This document shows positions 62,785 to 64,000 of a stretch of DNA of 64,000 nucleotides, in pieces (position 1 is the first letter of the stretch; each line of letters starts with the position of its first letter). Below the pieces are notes generated by a model, which saw nothing but the letters and a program-made list of their open reading frames with translations, ran no database searches and was not told the origin of the DNA. Source of the DNA: Streptomyces sp. GSL17-111 (GTDB lineage Bacteria > Actinomycetota > Actinomycetes > Streptomycetales > Streptomycetaceae); assembly GCF_037911585.1 (NCBI RefSeq), contig NZ_JBAJNS010000001.1, positions 3,466,001 through 3,530,000 on the forward strand. Direction: 5' to 3'. The translations under genes and the position numbers were made by a program.

Positions 62785-63699
62785 ATGAGTGACGTGGTGG
62801 TGACAGACCGGGTGTCCGACGAGGTCGTCGGCGAGGCACTGGCCCTCATCGAGGCGGCGGCCCGCACCGACGGCCAGGCCGCGGTGTCCGAACAGGGAAG
62901 ACTGCAACTGCGCGGCGGACACCGTCCGGGTGTCACGCATTTCCTCGTCCGCTCCGGCGGCGAACTCGTCGGCTACGGCCAGCTGGAGGAGACCGACCCC
63001 GTCGAAGCCCCCGCCGGGGAACTCGTCGTCCACCCCGCCCACCGTGGGCAGGGCTACGGCCGGGCGCTCGGCCTCGCCCTGCTGAACGCCTCCGGGCGCC
63101 GGCTGCGGCTGTGGGCGCACGGCGGGCACGCCGCCGCCCGGCACCTCGCGCAGACGCTCGGCCTCACCCTCTTCCGCGAACTCCGCCAGCTCCGCATGCC
63201 GTTGGCCGCCGACGCCCTCCCCGAGGCCGAGCTGCCCCCCGGCGTCTCCCTGCGCACCTTCGCCCCCGGCAAGGACGACGCGGCCTGGCTGGAGGCCAAC
63301 GCCGCCGCCTTCGCCCACCACCCGGAACAGGGCTCCCTCCTCCAGCGCGACCTCGACGACCGCAAGAACGAGCCGTGGTTCGACCCGGAGGGCTTCTTCC
63401 TCGCCGTGCGCCCCTCCGGTGCGGTCGGCACCGAGGAGATCGTCGGCTTCCACTGGACGAAGGTCCACGAGAAGGAGCAGCTCGGCGAGGTCTACGTCGT
63501 CGGCGTCGTGCCCGGCGCCCAGGGCGGCGGCCTCGGCCGCGCGCTCACCACCGTCGGGCTGCGGCACCTGGCCGTCGCCCGGCACATGCCCGTGGCGATG
63601 CTGTATGTCGACGCCGACAACGCGCCCGCCCTGGCCGTGTACGAACGCATCGGCTTCCGCACCCACGCCGTCGACCTCATGTACCGCACCGAGACCTGA
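62785..63699 (+). CDS. mshD: Mycothiol synthase (tandem GNAT acetyltransferase)
   Basis: The 304-residue protein has two GNAT domains. The N-terminal one carries ELVVHPAHRGQGYGRALGLALL (about 78-99) and the active C-terminal one carries EVYVVGVVPGAQGGGLGRALTTVGLRHL, ending in MLYVDADNAPALAVYERIGF. MshD acetylates the cysteinyl amino group of Cys-GlcN-Ins, the last step of mycothiol synthesis; mycothiol is the main thiol of actinobacteria. TACGCT (62771-62776) lies 8 bases before ATG and no Shine-Dalgarno is visible, so a leaderless transcript is likely. Confidence 0.95.
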   Translation: MSDVVVTDRVSDEVVGEALALIEAAARTDGQAAVSEQGRLQLRGGHRPGVTHFLVRSGGELVGYGQLEETDPVEAPAGELVVHPAHRGQGYGRALGLALLNASGRRLRLWAHGGHAAARHLAQTLGLTLFRELRQLRMPLAADALPEAELPPGVSLRTFAPGKDDAAWLEANAAAFAHHPEQGSLLQRDLDDRKNEPWFDPEGFFLAVRPSGAVGTEEIVGFHWTKVHEKEQLGEVYVVGVVPGAQGGGLGRALTTVGLRHLAVARHMPVAMLYVDADNAPALAVYERIGFRTHAVDLMYRTET

Positions 63700-63923
63700 C
63701 GCCCGCCCCGCGCCACCCCTGCCCCCGCGCGCCCCTGACCCGACGCACCCCGCATCATCCCGGGTCGCCGTGACGGAAGGTGACGGGGTGACTTCTGTCG
63801 GGTGCGGGGGGCTTCGCGTGGTGCGTGGCACGGGGGCGCGTGGGGTGTGGGGGGACCCTGGTGGACGCCCGTCCGTCATGCCTGCGTAACCGGCGATTCA
63901 GACTCGGTTGCGAGCATCGCGGA
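63700..63923 (+). other. Intergenic region after mshD
   Basis: I see no gene in these 224 bases. GTGAC occurs three times at 63770, 63780 and 63788, which could be a protein-binding cluster for the gene to the right. Confidence 0.4.
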
Positions 63924-64000
63924 ATGCAGCAACCGCACGGCAGGCCGACGGGCGTCCCCGAGGGGACCGCGCAGCCCGGCGTGCCCGCACGGCTGCGCTC
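63924..64000 (+). CDS. Possible start of a further gene, cut by the window edge
   Basis: An ATG at 63924 opens a frame that runs to the edge (25 complete codons, starting MQQPHGRPTG). It is rich in Pro, Gly and Ala like a disordered N-terminus. The ribosome binding site is weak (GCGGA). The gene order mshD-ppk seen nearby in other Streptomyces makes polyphosphate kinase one possibility, but nothing in the visible residues proves it. Confidence 0.35.
   Translation, partial: MQQPHGRPTGVPEGTAQPGVPARLR

Noticed and set aside
1..64000. CRISPR arrays, tRNA or rRNA genes, insertion sequences
   Set aside because: No regularly spaced repeats, cloverleaf-like sequences, transposase motifs or terminal inverted repeats were found by eye.

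Overview
The window is high-GC actinobacterial DNA and is best read as Streptomyces. The evidence is strong GC bias at third codon positions, frequent GTG starts and ATGA/GTGA gene couplings, and several genes starting about 6-8 bases after a -10 box (leaderless). A typical Streptomyces core neighbourhood is also present: glnR, a thiosulfate sulfurtransferase/DUF1416 pair, a DUF2993 protein, a MoaD-like protein, a secreted 5'-nucleotidase and mshD.

Region 1 (1-39,082, all on +) is part of a modular type I polyketide synthase (PKS) cluster cut by the left edge. Four PKS genes are seen. The first (incomplete) supplies the end of one module plus a methylmalonyl KS-AT-DH-KR-ACP module. The second carries a methylmalonyl KS-AT-DH-ER-KR-ACP module and a malonyl KS-AT-DH-KR-ACP module. 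The third is a single malonyl KS-AT-DH-ER-KR-ACP module. The fourth, furthest downstream, starts the line: KSQ-AT(methylmalonyl)-ACP loading followed by a malonyl KS-AT-DH-KR-ACP module. No thioesterase or reductase release domain is visible. Between the last elongation gene and the loading gene lie a cytochrome P450, a DUF2867 protein and a PLP-dependent alpha-oxoamine synthase. An acyl-CoA dehydrogenase follows the loading gene. The simplest reading is a propionate-started, partly unsaturated, methyl-branched chain that the oxoamine synthase releases by decarboxylative condensation with an amino acid, giving an alpha-aminoketone.

Region 2 (39,083-45,480) holds pyruvate carboxylase on the minus strand, separated from the PKS operon by a strong hairpin. 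Next comes a two-gene ATPase + RloB/Toprim-type pair resembling AbiL/PARIS-like phage defence, then about 0.5 kb without a convincing gene.

Region 3 (45,481-51,776) is core metabolism. It has a nitrobindin-like protein, a 33-residue membrane peptide, a DsrE-like protein, the sulfurtransferase-DUF1416 operon with an upstream cysteine-containing leader peptide, a DUF2993 protein, a multi-pass membrane protein coupled to a MoaD-like protein, and glnR with a terminator-like hairpin in its upstream region.

Region 4 (51,777-58,474) looks like a nitrogen-scavenging locus: an RpiR-type regulator, then an operon (read on minus) of an amino-acid ABC importer, an M20 peptidase and a Tat-exported cyanophycinase. 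Together these could hydrolyse external cyanophycin, import the dipeptides or amino acids and split them further.

Region 5 (58,475-64,000) holds a LacI regulator, a divergent SoxR/FMN-reductase pair, a secreted 5'-nucleotidase, mycothiol synthase, and possibly the start of another gene at the right edge. No tRNA, rRNA, CRISPR array or insertion sequence was recognised.
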